Shown: positions 33,286 to 47,000, counted from the first letter of the stretch. The stretch: DNA of 64,000 nt from Ulva prolifera (GCA_023078555.1 CM041198.1:8851836-8915835); one strand, 5' to 3'. Numbers and translations are program-made. The notes: generated by a model not told the origin, from the letters alone.

Positions 33286-36200
33286 CTGCCGCCGCGGTGG
33301 ACCAACGACGACAGCGACGGCGTGGTTGTGCCCAACGCGTATATCTCACGATTGCGCCTGCGTTGAGTGGATCGGGTCGAGCGGGGCTTGAGATGGCGAG
33401 AAGCAGTTCGAGCTTGAGAGAGCACTGCGGCGCGGCGGCGGCGCGAACAAACGTGCATGGTCGGCATGCATACCGTGCGAGGGTGTGAAACGCGAGGTCT
33501 ATCTTGCACGGGGGGCTGTGAACGGGTCGGAAGTGCCTGCTGTATCGCTGCACTGTGACCTCCATGCCGACAGCACGAAACGCTGGCGAAATGAGCCGTG
33601 TACAGAGTGTTGACGCGGTCGGCCACGCGCTGACTCAAGGCAAGTTGCCGGCGTCACATTCGTTGAGGCATTACTAGTCTGTAACGCCTTCCGGGAGTGA
33701 TCGGTCACGCAACGCCACCGACACACTACAAACGGCCTTACTATACGTGTCAGTGGACACATGTGGCGTGACGTTGTCGAGGGCTAGCCCAACCCACGGC
33801 TGCAAGGGACGCTGAGGGCTGTGGTAGTTGAGTGACTGTGTGCAGACTGGCCTGGCTGGCGTTGACGTCAACGTGACGCTGGCTGGTCAAACAGTCGCGG
33901 CGCCAATCACAACAAATGCTCCTTGCAAGGTTACTCTCGGAACGTCTCTCGACTGCAACGGTGCTGAGCTCTGAAGAGGGAGAGGCTTGTCGTGACGCTG
34001 TTCCGGGCGCACAGCAACGGTGGACTGGACTTGCGCACCTGATGGCATGATCCACAGGGCACAGGTGTTGGCATGAGGAGCGACGAAGCCACTGACATCT
34101 TCTGCAAGCTGCTGTGTGGCTGGGCGGGAAAGATGAGCAACAGGAGTAGGGAGCTGCTAGGTGCAAGTACTGCGCATGTTATTCAAGAATACCGGATTTA
34201 CAGTGCCGGACAGCAGGAAGGCACCGCAGCCATGAGTCAATATGAGCATATTTTCGACGTTGCAGGCGCTCATACGTCCTCGTGCTCCCGCCTCGGCCCA
34301 TGGCCGCGCTACTCCCGCTTGCATGCGTGGCGAGGTTGCTATGCAGCGCGTGGCATGCGGTGACGTGTACAGCGTTCGGAACTTGTAGCGGTAGCAGTGC
34401 GACCAAAAACGCTGTGTCAGTCACCAGCACTGGGACGTCATCTTTGAATCACATAGCATGCGATTCGCCGTACGGCGCAAAGGAGAGTGGAAAAGGCCTG
34501 GCAAGGACCAGGTCTGAGCGCCTACCGAGAACTCAATGTTAACCAGCCACAGCTGTCTATGATACCGTGCATGCAGTCATCATTTGGGGATTCATGTCTC
34601 GATGGCGATTCTACGATGGTGCTGGCTGATGGTGGAAGGTGGCTCATGCTGGGCCAGATGCTGTCGTACAGCCGAGTCGACACACTCGTCCCGGTGGAGT
34701 TCGTGCCACACGTACTCCCCAGGCGAACCAGCTCCAGACCAGCTTCTACCTCAACTGAGCTTGCGAGGAGCGGTATTTTCGTGCGTTTGTCGCACCTGTG
34801 TACTGGCAGCCGCTGCCTGAATAGACTTGCGCGACTTCGAGGAATGATCACTGCGCGCGAGCTCCGCCTTGACCTTGACAGCCCGAGAGGCTAGAGAAAC
34901 TAGTCTTGCCTTCTGTAGTAGGCAAGTGCGTGGCTTCTGTATGGGGCATCGCGCGCCTGAAGGGCGCGTTGGCACGTACGGAATTCCCATCGGGAGTGAT
35001 CGCAGCTAAAAACAGCACACGGCTGCTTCTTGAAGATCTAATATCTAGCCAGGAATAGCCTCTTGGCCAGTTGTCGGTCTGTGGAACCAAATTGAAACAG
35101 TCTACTAGCACTCCGGCACCTTTATGTCGCAAATTCAGCGCTGCCCCAATGAACGACAGCCTGCTCCCCTCATGCCGTTCGTTTCAGATCAACGAACGGG
35201 AAGCGTACCATGAGAATTCCTGTTGCCGACAGACCATTGCGCGAGGGGCACCGCGGTGCAGCGTCGCCGGTATGCTCTTTGCACCGCTCTTGGGATCATG
35301 CATGGGTCACAAACTCTCGTCACCTCATGCACCACCATCAGCATGTGGCGATGAGTGGAGCAAAACGGTGAAGTACGTGTGCCCTCATGATCACCAGGAG
35401 ACCTCGCACATGAACCGTGCCAATGACGTCCCACGTATTGCATGCATAGCTATGGCCTTTTCATGTGATGGAATAAGCTACATGTCGCTACCTCCAGGAG
35501 CTGACTATGCCACTTCATTGAAGGGTCAAGATTCCATGTATTGCGTTCTGCCTGTGCATCATGGGGCCTGTGCACACAGATGTGGTGGGCCACTTGCGCA
35601 CGCAGCTTGTGGTGCTCATGCATGTGCACAGGTGCTGCGGCCGTGGTGAACTTCAGTGCCGACCGTGTGGCACAGCAAGCTGGCACTCCGCAAAGGTGGC
35701 TCAGCCCTGTCAGAGTTCCAGTCGGGTACATAAGCATGGAACATGCAAGAGCAATGCGATGTGATGCCGTGATGAGACTCCCAGGCTGTTCACCAGGTGT
35801 GGTACATGTTGCATCATGCCATGTCTGGTCATCAGCCTGGGGGGGGGGGGGGAATGCGTTCCTCCGCCCCGATTGATAGCCATCCTCGAGGCTCGAGGTC
35901 GCCGTCCCGCTTCGGATTTTTTCCTCGGTCATGCAGATTGCCGTAATCTGGATTATGCGGAATGAACTCGGGCATGCTGTGGAAGAAGCTGATGGGCCAC
36001 ACGCTTGCTGTGGCCATGAGGGCGGTGCAGCTGCATATCTTGCAAGCATGTACCTACATCTGGTGTGTGACTTTGTACGTGGGCATGAGTGGGTTGTTTG
36101 GTTGTGTAGTAAAGCCAGGGCCGAAGCAAGCTACATCTGAGCAGCGTCTGATCCGCAGCTGCAACCGTTTCTCCAATCATGTCAACGACGTGAGTTCAGA

Positions 36201-37271
36201 TCTTGCGGGACACCGCCAGGAAAGCTACAGGACACCACCATCAGCTGTTCTGCCTGTCTCGCACCATCCAGAACCCCATGTTTGGAGCGCATTATCACAA
36301 GGCCAGCCGCTCGGCTGCTCCTCGGTAGAACATCGCCTTTCTCTGTGCGACATAGCCTGGCACAGCCATGCAAAAGTGATAACAGTGCTGGCGGTGGCAG
36401 GGAGCCCGTTGGCACCCCTCTGACACACGGTAGTTTCAATTGCCGAGCACTTACACACTCGATTAAAAGCAACAGGCGTGACCCAGACGGGCACAGCCAT
36501 GAGCATGGTTGGGCGCTAGCTGCCACACGCTAGAATGCACTCGTCAGCATTGGGGAGACCCCTCGATGGAAGGACGAGCGTCAAACATTGCCCGCCGCAT
36601 CTGCTGGACCTGGTCGAGCTGAAGTCGTGCCATTGCACAGCAGCCACCTATCCCAGCACCGCCGAGTACAATTGGCACGGTAGGGGCCACCGGCTCCGCT
36701 TCATCAGCCATGCTTGATGGCCGCGCGTGGAAGCCTGGCTAGAGCACATGCTCCCGGTTGCCTGCTCACCTGCAGAGGGGCAGCCACGTGCCGCTCCAGA
36801 GAGCTCGGCGCCTTGAGAACATGAACGTTAGCACACCCACATCCGCACAGCAAGCTACGCTGCTGCGTGGTTCGCTCTGCATTTACCGCCAGGAAGCAGA
36901 GCGCAATTGAACACGGACACAGCACTACCGCCTGGGCTTGGCTCCACGCAGCGACTTGATGCCCAGGCACTGGCGCTGTCTGCCGCGAGACGGGTCGACT
37001 TGACCGCGTCCGGTACAACATTGAAGACACAACCATCATTCAACAGCAACGGTATGGGAGCAGCCTGCTCCTCTGTCCATGCCCACTACACCAGGGGTTC
37101 CTATCACACAATACCAATGGTCGCACATGCATTCCCCCCCGCCGCACCCAGACCCCTACGCGCATGTCCAGACTGAACCTGACCGCCTCAGATCCAGGCA
37201 TGCTGCTGGGCGGACAACACAGCTCGAAAGCCCCGCAAACGAGCTATGAGGATGAGCCTGGGAAAAGGCCA
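33286..37271. other. 4-kb stretch without a recognised gene
   Basis: The left edge should contain the promoter and any 5' exon of sucrose phosphorylase. Many short frames exist on both strands without recognisable domains. A minus-strand frame at 36017-35853 (SFFHSMPEFIPHNPDYGN, DLEPRGWLSIG) reads like protein but has no donor before a 14-base poly-C run. A poly-G tract lies at 35839-35852. Confidence 0.35.
35839..35852 (+). repeat. 14-base poly-G tract
   Basis: On the minus strand the poly-C run is followed directly by AGGCTGATG, so it resembles an intron 3' end (C-tract plus CAG), but no exon was confirmed. Confidence 0.8.
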
Positions 37272-40200
37272 CTACTTGGCCGCGTCTTCCTCTGGGAGGA
37301 CGTCCCGGATGTGCTCCAACGCGGCCGCCAACCGCGAGGCCGTCGGCCGGGCGGCGGGGTCCGGCTGCAGGCACAGCCCGATGAGGGTCCGCAGCGGCAC
37401 CGGCATCGGCTGCTCGTCAAACTGCAGCACGTTGTGCAGCAGCGTGCCGCTCCGTGCCATGCTCTGCAGTGCCTGCATGCCACACAGCATCAGCAGCGCG
37501 CAAAGTCCCGTCGAGCACGCGCCTGGAACCAACCTGCGGCCCCTTCACACCAGGGTCTCCCGGCCACACAGCACGCACTGCACGCAGCACGCTCCAGCGC
37601 TTCAAACCACGGCCTGATGAATGCAAGCCAAGATGCGGCCGGGCGAGCAGAGCTGTAGGGGGGCCGGAGGGCGCACCAGGAGGCCGTGGCCGACGAGCGG
37701 CAGGCTGATGCGCATGCAGTAGATCAGCAGCATGCCAAGCGCCCACACGTCGCCCGCCGCCGTGCCCTTGCAGAGCATGCCGTCTGCGTCGATGCGCTCC
37801 GGCGCATAAAAGAGCACGAGGTCTGCGCGCACGCACTCCAGTGCCGAGCGGTGCACGGGGTCCACCTCCCGCGACGCGTCGCCGAGCGTCGCAAAGGCGA
37901 CCTGCACGTCGCGGCCGTGATGCCACCGCACGCCCGGCGCGGCCTTCGGCGACGCCATCATCGCCACGAGCGTCGTGTCGCAGATGTCGCCGTGCGCGAC
38001 GCCAGCGGCATGCATGCGCTCAACAGCGCGGGTGACATAGAGCAGCGTGTCGGCCACGAGGCGGGTGTCGACGGCGACGACACCCTCGTGCAGCTGCTGC
38101 GCGTTCGGCACTTTCTTGAAGATCTGCACCGAGGCGCCACGTGAGAGCGTTGCCCTGCGTCGATTCGTCCGATGACAAAGAACAACTCACGCGCGCTCGA
38201 TTTGCTGTTGTGGACACGCGTACCAACTCCAGTGGCAGTGGACAGGATGCAAGCAGCAGCTCATTGTCTGTCGGTCAGGAGCGCTCTCAAGCGCAGGCCT
38301 GAGATGTAGCCAGCATATCGGCAACAGCTGCACCATGATCCCAGCACATAGCGGCATGTGCTGTGTGCACATGGCAACACCATAACACAATTGGTGCAGG
38401 TCGATCCGGCAGCTGCAGTCCGGCCCGGCTGGGCACAGTGAAGGCACCGCACCCCTTCATGCATGGCGGTCCGTAGAGACATGCAGATCGGCATCGGCAG
38501 CCGCCGCAGCACAAGCAGCATGCCATCACCGGCCTGCACGCGCAAGATGTCCAGCACGGCGCGCTCTGGCAGCCCCAGCGCGGCCCAGCGCGCTTGCACC
38601 GCCTCCAGCGCAGCCAGCGCACGCCCCGCATCCTCAGAGGGGAGCATCTCCGCGAGTGCGTGCTCTCCGAGAGCGCCCTCCGCGCCAGCGGCCAAGCCAG
38701 CCTCCCCGCCCACAGGCACATGCAGCACGTGCAGCAGCTGGCTCTGCAGGGTCTGCGAGATCTTCGACGACGTGGGCATGTCCTGAATAGCACGCGCAGC
38801 AGCGTCAGCGGCACACCAGCCCGAGCCATACATCACACGCCAGTCACCGCAGCACCGCTTGATCCCGTTCAGCGCCGGGGTGTGGTTGTGGGCACACCTC
38901 GAGTGAGTTGCGCTCGAAGTAGCTCGCAAACTCGGTGTTCACGAGGCTGGTCTCTGGGGCCGGCTCCGGCGCATCGCACGCCAGTCCCTGCTTGAAGCTA
39001 CTAAAGGCAAGGGCCGCCGGGGACGATTCGGCCAGCGGCTGCACCGTAGCAAACCAGTACGCCGCCTTCGTTCCGGGCTCGCTGCACAGGTCCATCGGCA
39101 CCGACACGACGGGGCACTGGTCGTCGAGCTGCGCGAGCGTGCCGCTCGTGAACGCGCACGACAGCCACACCTTGCGCCCCGAGTCCGTGTACGCCTTGAC
39201 CTGTGCGGTGAAGTCGGTGCCCTCCAGCAGCTGCTGCCGAAAGGCCTCCTCGGGGGCCACGCCGCCGTCACGCAGCGACACTATCTCCCAGAAGCCACGG
39301 CCGATCAAGGCGTCAGCATCGGCGGTGCCGAGCACCTCCGCCGCACGGTCGTTTGCTAGCCGCACCACCCAGCATCCGCCCACTACACACACGCGCGCGA
39401 CCTCAGACAAGACTCACGCGAAAGCGTCGATGACACAAACGCATGATCCCAAAATGCACTCCGCAGTGCACATGCACAGGCGGGGGCTGCATTGCCTGTG
39501 GAGCGCCGAAGACCCAGCACCAGCGGCCGGTACGCACCGACGTGGAGGCACAGGATGCCGACGTCCCACGCCTCGTGGCCGCGCAGGGCCTCGTCCGGCT
39601 CCTCCTGGAACGCAAGGCGCGCGTCGGCGCGCTGCGCCTCGATCTCCCGCACCGCGATCTCCGTCAGGTTGCATAGGAGGTTGCAGTCCTCGGTCGTGAA
39701 GTACCGCGTGTGCGTGTCGATGATGCACAGCGACCCGAGGCGCATGCCGTTGGACGACACGAGCGGGCAGCCCGCGTAGAACTGGATGTAGGGTGGCCCC
39801 GTCACGAGCTTGTTGTCTCGGAAGCGGGCGTCGTTCCGCGCGTCCGACACGACGAGGCACTCCGGGCTCTGCGGCAGCATCGTCCACGCACAGAAAGATG
39901 ACTGCCGGTCCGTCTCGGTCACCCCCGGCAGCCCCATCACGCTCTTAAACCACTGCCGGTCCTTGTCCACCAGTGAGACCAGTACGATCGGCACGCTGAA
40001 CACCTGCAGCACGTCAGAATTCACGGCCCGCTCCTGCGGTGCGCGAGGGAACAGAGTGCCGTTGCATGGCTGACGGTGTCAGCAGGCTGCAGCACGACAT
40101 AACAATTTGACGAAGAGCAGGAGGTCAGGTCCAATGGCCGCTGCATATTGCAAAGTAAAAAGTCGGAGGAGGGGCCAGTAGCACACAAGAGAAGAGGCCG

Positions 40201-41670
40201 GAGGCGCACTGTAGCAGCGAGGCCAGTCAGCCTGTCAAATCGGCGCTCTGGGGACGTGCCAAGAATATTCAGGCTGCACAGGTGCCCCATGCGGTCGCTC
40301 TCGACTGCTGGCTGCGGAGCTCCCTGGTATGGCTGCACCGCGGCGTCCGCGTGCATGCGCAGAGGAGTGATGATTGACATGCTGCTGCACGAGCTCATGC
40401 CGTCCTGCTCGTTGATTGCGAGCGAAGGCGGCGACCAGCCCTGTTGCGCATCACTCCCAAGGGCACTGCCGCCCTGGCCAGAGTCACCGGGCGGCGCCTG
40501 GGTGTCGCCAGTGAGGAACATCTTGGCAATCTGCTTATGCATGTCGGGCATGTTCGCAGAACTGTTGTAGATACCTGGAGGCGCTGGGTTTGCCGAGGTG
40601 CCAGCCATAGAAAGCAGCGAAAGTGGGTCTTCCACGGGCTCAGCCCTCGATGGAGCCTCCGGGGACAGCTCAGCATCAGTCATGGTATGCGCAGGGACCT
40701 CGCTACGCACAGGCGCCTCAACAGGCGTGTTGGCGCTGGTGCTGTGCAAAGAGGAAACGACAGCGCTGACACCTTGGAGCACGCTCTCATGGGACAGGCG
40801 CCGCTGCTGGCCACCTTGCTCTGTGTGTTGCCTCAGCAGCGAGAGCACGTTGTCGATACCAGCGGCTGAATTGACTGGTGCACTGGCGGTCGCAGGGAAG
40901 CGCTGCTGCGCAAGACGACTTGAAGTGGCGTGTGGCTGAGCAAGCAGGTGGGGGGGAGGGCGTTCATCAGACGTAAGCGAAATCCTTTCCTCAGCCACGC
41001 CAGGAAAAGGTACATGCGGCAGCACGCCATGCCCATATGCTGTTTGTGATGGGCCCTCAACTTCATTGCCACCCGCAGAGGAACTTGAGTCAGCAGCTTG
41101 GCCAGGCAATGGTACCTTGATGGGTGGAGCAGGCAGCTGTACAGGTGAAGCGCCAGCATCTTGAAAGATAGCAGGCGCCACAGGATAACCTCTCCGTGCG
41201 TCTCCAGAATAGCCATCGACAGCTGGACTTTCACATAAGAGGCCATTACTATCTCTTGTCCCGCCCGCGGGTGTTGCACTGGAAGATGCGGCCCCACCTG
41301 GGTCAATGGCATCAACATCTGAAATGGAAGAGGACAACCACTCTTGCACTTTATTGCTAGATCCCAGAACCGGCAGGTTCGCTACACCAGACGCAGCAGC
41401 GACATGTCCTGTAGCTGTTGATACCGCAATGGGAGATGATTTATTAAAGGCCAAAGGTGCTGTAGTTTTGACAGGAGGATGTACACCAGATGCCTGAACA
41501 CCTCTGTCGAACGACTCGATCGCCTGTGACCGGCCATCATTCCCAGAATTGCTTATCACTGCTGATCGTCGCTCTGCAGGTTCTTCGACATCCTGCAGCC
41601 AGCCGTGGACAGTCTGGTGATGCGGTGCCCCAGCCCACAACGCTGCGGAACAGCAATGCACCATTGGCAC
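37272..41670 (-). CDS. GAF-PAS-pseudokinase signalling protein, about 1,129 aa
   Basis: Six exons in consistent phase: 41670-40210, 40003-39538, 39382-38898, 38782-38453, 38123-37677, 37472-37272; donors GTGCGC, GTGCGT, GTGTGC, GTGCGG, GTGCGC. Residues 1-470 are low-complexity Ser/Pro/Ala. The GAF domain follows (ERRFDRLTGLAAT joined to VFSVPIVLVSLVDKDRQWFK, then SSFCAWTML, PLVSSNGMRLGSLCIID). A PAS domain starts where ILCLHV joins VGGCWVVRLANDRAAEVLG and GRGFWEIV. The kinase fold is degenerate: HGDICDTTLVAM stands for HRDLKPxN, no DFG is seen (VAFATLGDAS), but FYAPERI and AAGDVWALGMLL remain, and the C-lobe ends DPAARPTASRLAAALEHI. It probably senses a small ligand or redox signal and acts as a scaffold. 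The start Met at 41670 is the first in the frame; a 5' exon may exist. Confidence 0.8.
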
Positions 41671-44076
41671 CGAGACCTACGTGATAGCTGTGCAACACTA
41701 TGTACTGAACAAACTCACAAGTGGCTTTTGCAGCCAATCATCAACAACGCAATGCACCACACATGGACCGCAACGCGCCACGATGAAGACACCGAGAACA
41801 TGCATGGCATATTTGGTGTAAATGAAGAAGCACACGAGTTCGTTGTCCGTCGCCTGTACCGCGATTGCTGCCGGCGCAGGCACGGCAACTCCATGCTGTC
41901 GCGAAGCAAGCGGCTGCCGAGGAGCTGGAGATGATGCAGCATCAGCTGTACCTTCATTTGGCGCCTGAACAGAAGTTCAAATTGATGTTGCGCACTTTAT
42001 GCTGTGCCTTAACGCCAGACAGCCTGCGCGGTGTTACCGTGCGGACCGCTTCGAGTGTCATTAAAACAGGTGTAGCATGCTGAACCTGCAACTTGTTAGA
42101 CGTACATGAGCTGTAGCGGTACTGCTCAAGGTAGCCGTTGCTCGTACCTGGCTACTGCGTGCTCCACTGAGACCGAAGCATGCAAGACATCCCATTGCCT
42201 GCCCTACACCGCTGCAGGTAGCACGGATATTATTTTTTGCAGGGCTCAATTTTCGTGCTGCACTGGCTCGAACGCTTCGTTTGGCACTGGCCGTTTACGC
42301 CACTGAGTCTTGAGCTATGCTGTCCCGCCAAGCAAGTGGACAGGCGATGACGTGCGACCTGATCAAGTCGCGATTCAAAGCTCCCAGCGATATGCTTCTG
42401 CGTGAAAGAGCGTGGAGAAAGCAACGGCAGATTTCGGAAACACGTTTCGACCACAATATCTGTGTGGATGCGACATCCTGCAGCTGAACTATCTCTGAAA
42501 TACGTCTTGGTTCGGATTACTTCTCGGCGGACTACTTTCGAGCGCACGAACGGTGTTGCTGCTTCGAGATCGCGCCACTGTGAGGATGCATAGCTGCGAA
42601 GTGAATTGTGCACTTTGCATGGAGCCCACTGCCGCGCCGCGGGGGTCCACCCATATGTGGTTTCAGGTGTCGCAACGCCCTCCGTTTTTATAGGTATAGG
42701 CGTGATCACAGATACGCATCTCCCATCAGGCAGCACAAAGGTACAAGCCTTCTTCATCAAAATGCTTTGTATACATGGTGGAAGGTATGAGCATACTCAA
42801 CTTTAGACAGCCGATTATAGATCAGATATTTCCACCTAAACTGGAGCATGCCTCGAGGGGGTCATGCACTCCCGCTACGAAGTGGTCCCAGTGTGGGCGC
42901 GCATCACCTATGCCTCGATCATGATCATGCGGCCATCATGGCGCACCATTATGCGGCAACGCAGTCACACCAACGCTTGAAGAAGCGAATAACTCACAGT
43001 GATATGAAGCTGCTGATGTTGCCACGGCTCCTCCGGATCTGGTCGGCACCTCAATAGAGATGGTTGCGTAGCATATGCAAACGGGTCGTGTTTGCAAGGC
43101 TCGTAAGGATCAACGTGCAAACAGCGAATGAACGTCCCCGCGCACAGCATCAGGCGTGATGCTCGAATGTGTGTACGTCATGTGAAGTGCTGTCCACGTC
43201 ACATGCTGACTCGTAGCTCAATGATCTGTTGGCCATCCCTGAATCAGGCATGGGCACTGCCAGTGTGCTGCTTGACAGCTGCCTCTGCCGCTCTACTACA
43301 GCTGCTCATGACCCCGAGCACGTTCATACGCCGCCCTTCTTGTCGAGGCCGGCAGCCGTGATGCAGCCTGTAATGCTGTGTCCCTGGGGCGCAGAAAACC
43401 CGCGCCCATTGATCTCTCGGAGTGTTACTGCGGGGTGTCTGATGGTCACCACTAAGCACAGCATTCCATGCAAAATATCGTAGGCTGCAAAAGCATGTCG
43501 CCGGTGCCATCAACAGGGCAAGGGTGTAGTGTCAGGTCTGCCCTCACGAGCGACTGTGATCTATCATAGATATGATACACGCACATGGGTGCAGTTGCTG
43601 CTGCTCGAGCGCTGGGTGCAATACTTCCCCTGCACTGACGCTTTCAGATGGGAGTACATGTTGCTCAATAGAACGACATACACGCGCATGTACACGTTCT
43701 GTGCAAAGCTTGGCACAGGCTTTGTTGCGCTGGCCAGCAACGCCACGTCCCTCCTGCACCTTTAACATTCATGCACCCCAGCTGAGCTGAACATCTCGGC
43801 CCCACCTCCCTGCCAACCTCAACGCTCATACCAGAGCTGCCATGCGTACTTGGCACATCAGTGCATTCCCATTGCACTCGCCCAAGTGCAGACGCGCCCC
43901 ACATCCATGACAGATCTACATGAACCTATCTGCTGCAAACTTCGATCAGACACTCCCTTCCTTGGTCAGTGCATGCATTCCACCTGTACCCAGAGATACC
44001 AGGAAGTATGCTTCCTCGAGAGCGGTGCCGGTCGCTGCGCACGTGGATGCAGCGATCCCCACCTGATGGCAGTCGG
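41671..44076. other. 2.4-kb stretch with fragments only
   Basis: A plus-strand helical frame at 41881-42040 (ARQLHAVAKQAAAEELEMMQ) after a GGCGCAG acceptor could be an exon of an unidentified gene. A minus-strand frame at 42760-42230 (about 176 codons) has no recognised domain. A relic transposon end lies at 42856-42903. Nothing else supported. Confidence 0.3.
42856..42903 (+). mobile_element. Relic terminus of the 53.6-kb inverted-repeat transposon family
   Basis: AGGGGGTCATGCACTCCCGC, then TACGAAGTGGTCCC and GGGCGCGCA, matches the outer end of the element at 53643-55053 (AGGGGGTCATCCACTCCCGC, GGGTGGTCCC, GGGCGCGCA) with several substitutions. No opposite end was found nearby, so it is a decayed or solo terminus. 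Confidence 0.65.
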
Positions 44077-47000
44077 TCAGCTTCCGGTGCGCTCGCGGCC
44101 CGATCCAGAGTGCACAGAAGCCCCTGCATCACCAGCAGGCAGGGCCACGTACTGCCCAGCGTGTTGCCGCTTCCCATTGTAGCTGCGGAACAGGCTGTGA
44201 GTGCCGCGGTGCATCGAATGCTGCCCCGCCTGCACCAGCGCCCGCCGGTCCCACTCCCCGCAGCTGGCCACAAACCGGGCCTCGGCGTCCTGCACCTGCT
44301 GGAGAATGCCCGCGACCTCCTGCACCGCTGCATGCCGCCACCGACTTGCTCCCGCAGCATCTATGCCCCTGAGTGTGCCTGCAGCGGTAACTCATGTTGT
44401 AACTGCTGCGAATGAAATTGAATCTCACAGCTGGCCGCCACAGCTGCACCGGGGGGCCGCGCGTGTTGCTCTCAGCCTCACACGGCCGCCCTCAAGCCAG
44501 AGACAGCCGCAGTCAATCAGTCTGCCTCATTGTATCCGCGGCCAGTTTCAAGCCGGCGGGGCAAGCACAGCAGTGATATCGACAACGAGCTTTAGACTCA
44601 CCTCCCTCCTCCAGCCCCATGCCCCTGGTTCTGCTGCCGCGCATCGGTTGCATGCGAAGCGTGTCAGAGCCGCTGTGCGGCAGGGTGCAGCACCGGTGCG
44701 GGGTCGGGCCGCTCGTGCTCGGGTCGCAGGCTCCAGCAAGCAGGGAGCCTCCGCACTCACGCACGCAACGCACAGACATGCTCGGCTGCCAGCGCCGTGT
44801 GCAGCCTGGCTGCAGGTGCCTCAGGGTGGCTCTGGGGAGCGAGGTGGGGGCAGTGCTGAAGGCCAGGGTAGGTCTGAGTACACGTGTGGGGGAGGCCACG
44901 AGCGGTGACCGCCGGGGCTTGGGCGCAGACTCGCGGGACTTGCCAGACCCCGCAGTGCGACCCTGCCCGACATTCCCAGCTGCCTCAGGCCCAGAGGCCG
45001 CCTGCACAGCATGCTCTGTCTTGCTCGTAGCGATCGTGGTCCCACACACGCGCACGCCGTCGGGGCGTCGATGTTTTTGGCGCTAATGCATTGGAGAAAC
45101 GTCCGGTGTCGCAAGACGGTCCCAACGCACTGCCCCTGGACGGGTTTGGGTGGCAGGCGGGTGAGGCGAAGTGGCGCAGCCTGGGGGGTCGTGCTTGGTG
45201 ATATATTTATATGTCTGGGGAGGGTAGCACATACCGCCGGGGACTCCAGCTGCACCGCCGCTGCCGCAGCCGGCACGCTGGCTTGCGCCGCCGCCGCCGC
45301 AGCCTCAAGCTGTCGACATAGCCGCTGCTCGAGGCTCCGTGCCAGGAAAGTCACCAGCTGGAGGCACGCCTGGGCTACCCGCGCAGCGCGGCGCCACGGC
45401 AGACTGCGCCCACCTGTCTTGGCCGAGCCCTCACCCCTGCACCTCGGCGCATGAGCCTGAGCCACCGGACGTCCGCCAGGAAGTAGCGCCTGTGTGACTC
45501 ATGGCCCCAGCAGCTAGCACTGCTTACTACTAGTATGTTGCAGCAGAGGCTGACGTACGTGCTGATGTTGCTTGGACGCATGTGGGCGTGGTGCAGGTAT
45601 GGTGCAGCTGCAGCATGGACATCCGTATGTCAGGCGTGAGGCTGCTGAATGGAAATTTCGGTGCTGCTAGTGCAGCATGCATGTGAGGCAGCTTGCTTGA
45701 GCAGCTGCACGTGCATTTGAGTGTATGTAGACGCCATTGACAGCGCAGCCTGTGTTGCCATGCCCTTCCTCCTGCGCATGAGGAAGGGCATGGACTTTAT
45801 CATGCGCATGATAAAGTCAATCACTCCATCGCAGGCACACGGCGAGTCCATTGCCACCTGTATGGCACACGCATCCCCGCCGATGTCCCGGGCGTCACTG
45901 TCATGGGCACGGTGTCGCAGGCCCCACAAGATTTCATTGGGGCAGAGCAGCACGCCACGTGATGCACCCCTTGGGCACCGGCGTCTGTGGTCCCGTTAAC
46001 TCGGAGTTGTCAATGTCCAATAGGAAACGGCTCAGAAAATTCAGATTTACTTTACCAATACCGACGCAGCTGCAACGTCAGAGCCAAGGCACAGTGAAAG
46101 CTCCATGCACGTCCTGGGCGAGGTGACCGAGTCAGTGGTGACTTTAAGGGCCGCAACTTGGGACTTTAGAACCAGTTGGTGGTCTTGTACACGTGGAATA
46201 TCCCTGAGGGACGGCCAAGCGGCACCTCTCCGTGCTGATTGCACCATGCATCTTGACAGCACGCTGACCTGTGGCGCAATGCCACCGGAAGAGAGATCGT
46301 GATCCCACTGGAACACGCCTGGACTATGGCCGGGTGGGTAGCTCGTGTTTGCTGGAGGTGCTGAGGCGCACCAAGGGCTGCTGCCAGATTGCAGTGACAT
46401 CAGCGGTGGCAGTGGCGGCGGCTGTGCTGACTCGTGCGATGCCTGGCCCGGGTTGCGGATGCAGGACTCCGTTGTGGAGGCGTGATGGGAGGACCCGCTG
46501 TGCCCCTGCACCGCCGGTGCCTGACCAGCGAGCTGTGCCTGACGCACGCCCCATGTCATGCGCCCCTGGCAAAGCACCCCAACTGGCAAGCTGAGGCCTT
46601 TGGCAGTGCTTTTCTTATCCTGCAAGGCACGAAGCACCTCGCGACGATGCAGTCTGCAGGCTGACCTATGGCAAGGTGCCGTGCTTTGGACCCCCACGGG
46701 CGTCCCGCAGCATCACCTGTGCCTTTGCTAACAACATGGGATGTCAGCATCGTAGAGGCGTGCTTGCCTGTGCAGGATGGGCGATGTACGTGTGTAATGT
46801 GCTGATATGCAGAGTTTCTCGTTGCTGGACATGAGCCTGAGCCGAGCATGTGCCACATTTCTTGAAGGCAGCACAGCAGCTGAGAAATGCGTTGCAGCAA
46901 GGCATCCAGTCAGAGGCACTCAGCCTGCAAGGGGCCCTTGATCAATGTCACACTGAGGTAGACGCAGTGAAGCAGGTAACCGTGCCAAGCTCGATGGATC

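Noticed and set aside
35853-36017. Minus-strand frame with SFFHSMPEFIPHNPDYGN
   Set aside because: Reads like conserved protein, but there is no GT or GC donor before the poly-C run and no neighbour exon.
41881-42040. Plus-strand helix (ARQLHAVAKQAAAEELEMMQ) after an acceptor-like GGCGCAG
   Set aside because: Single isolated fragment; the upstream frame does not join in phase.
43315-43450. Plus-strand frame resembling one ankyrin-like repeat (ALLVEAGSRDAACNAV)
   Set aside because: One weak repeat, no flanking repeats and no clear splice sites.
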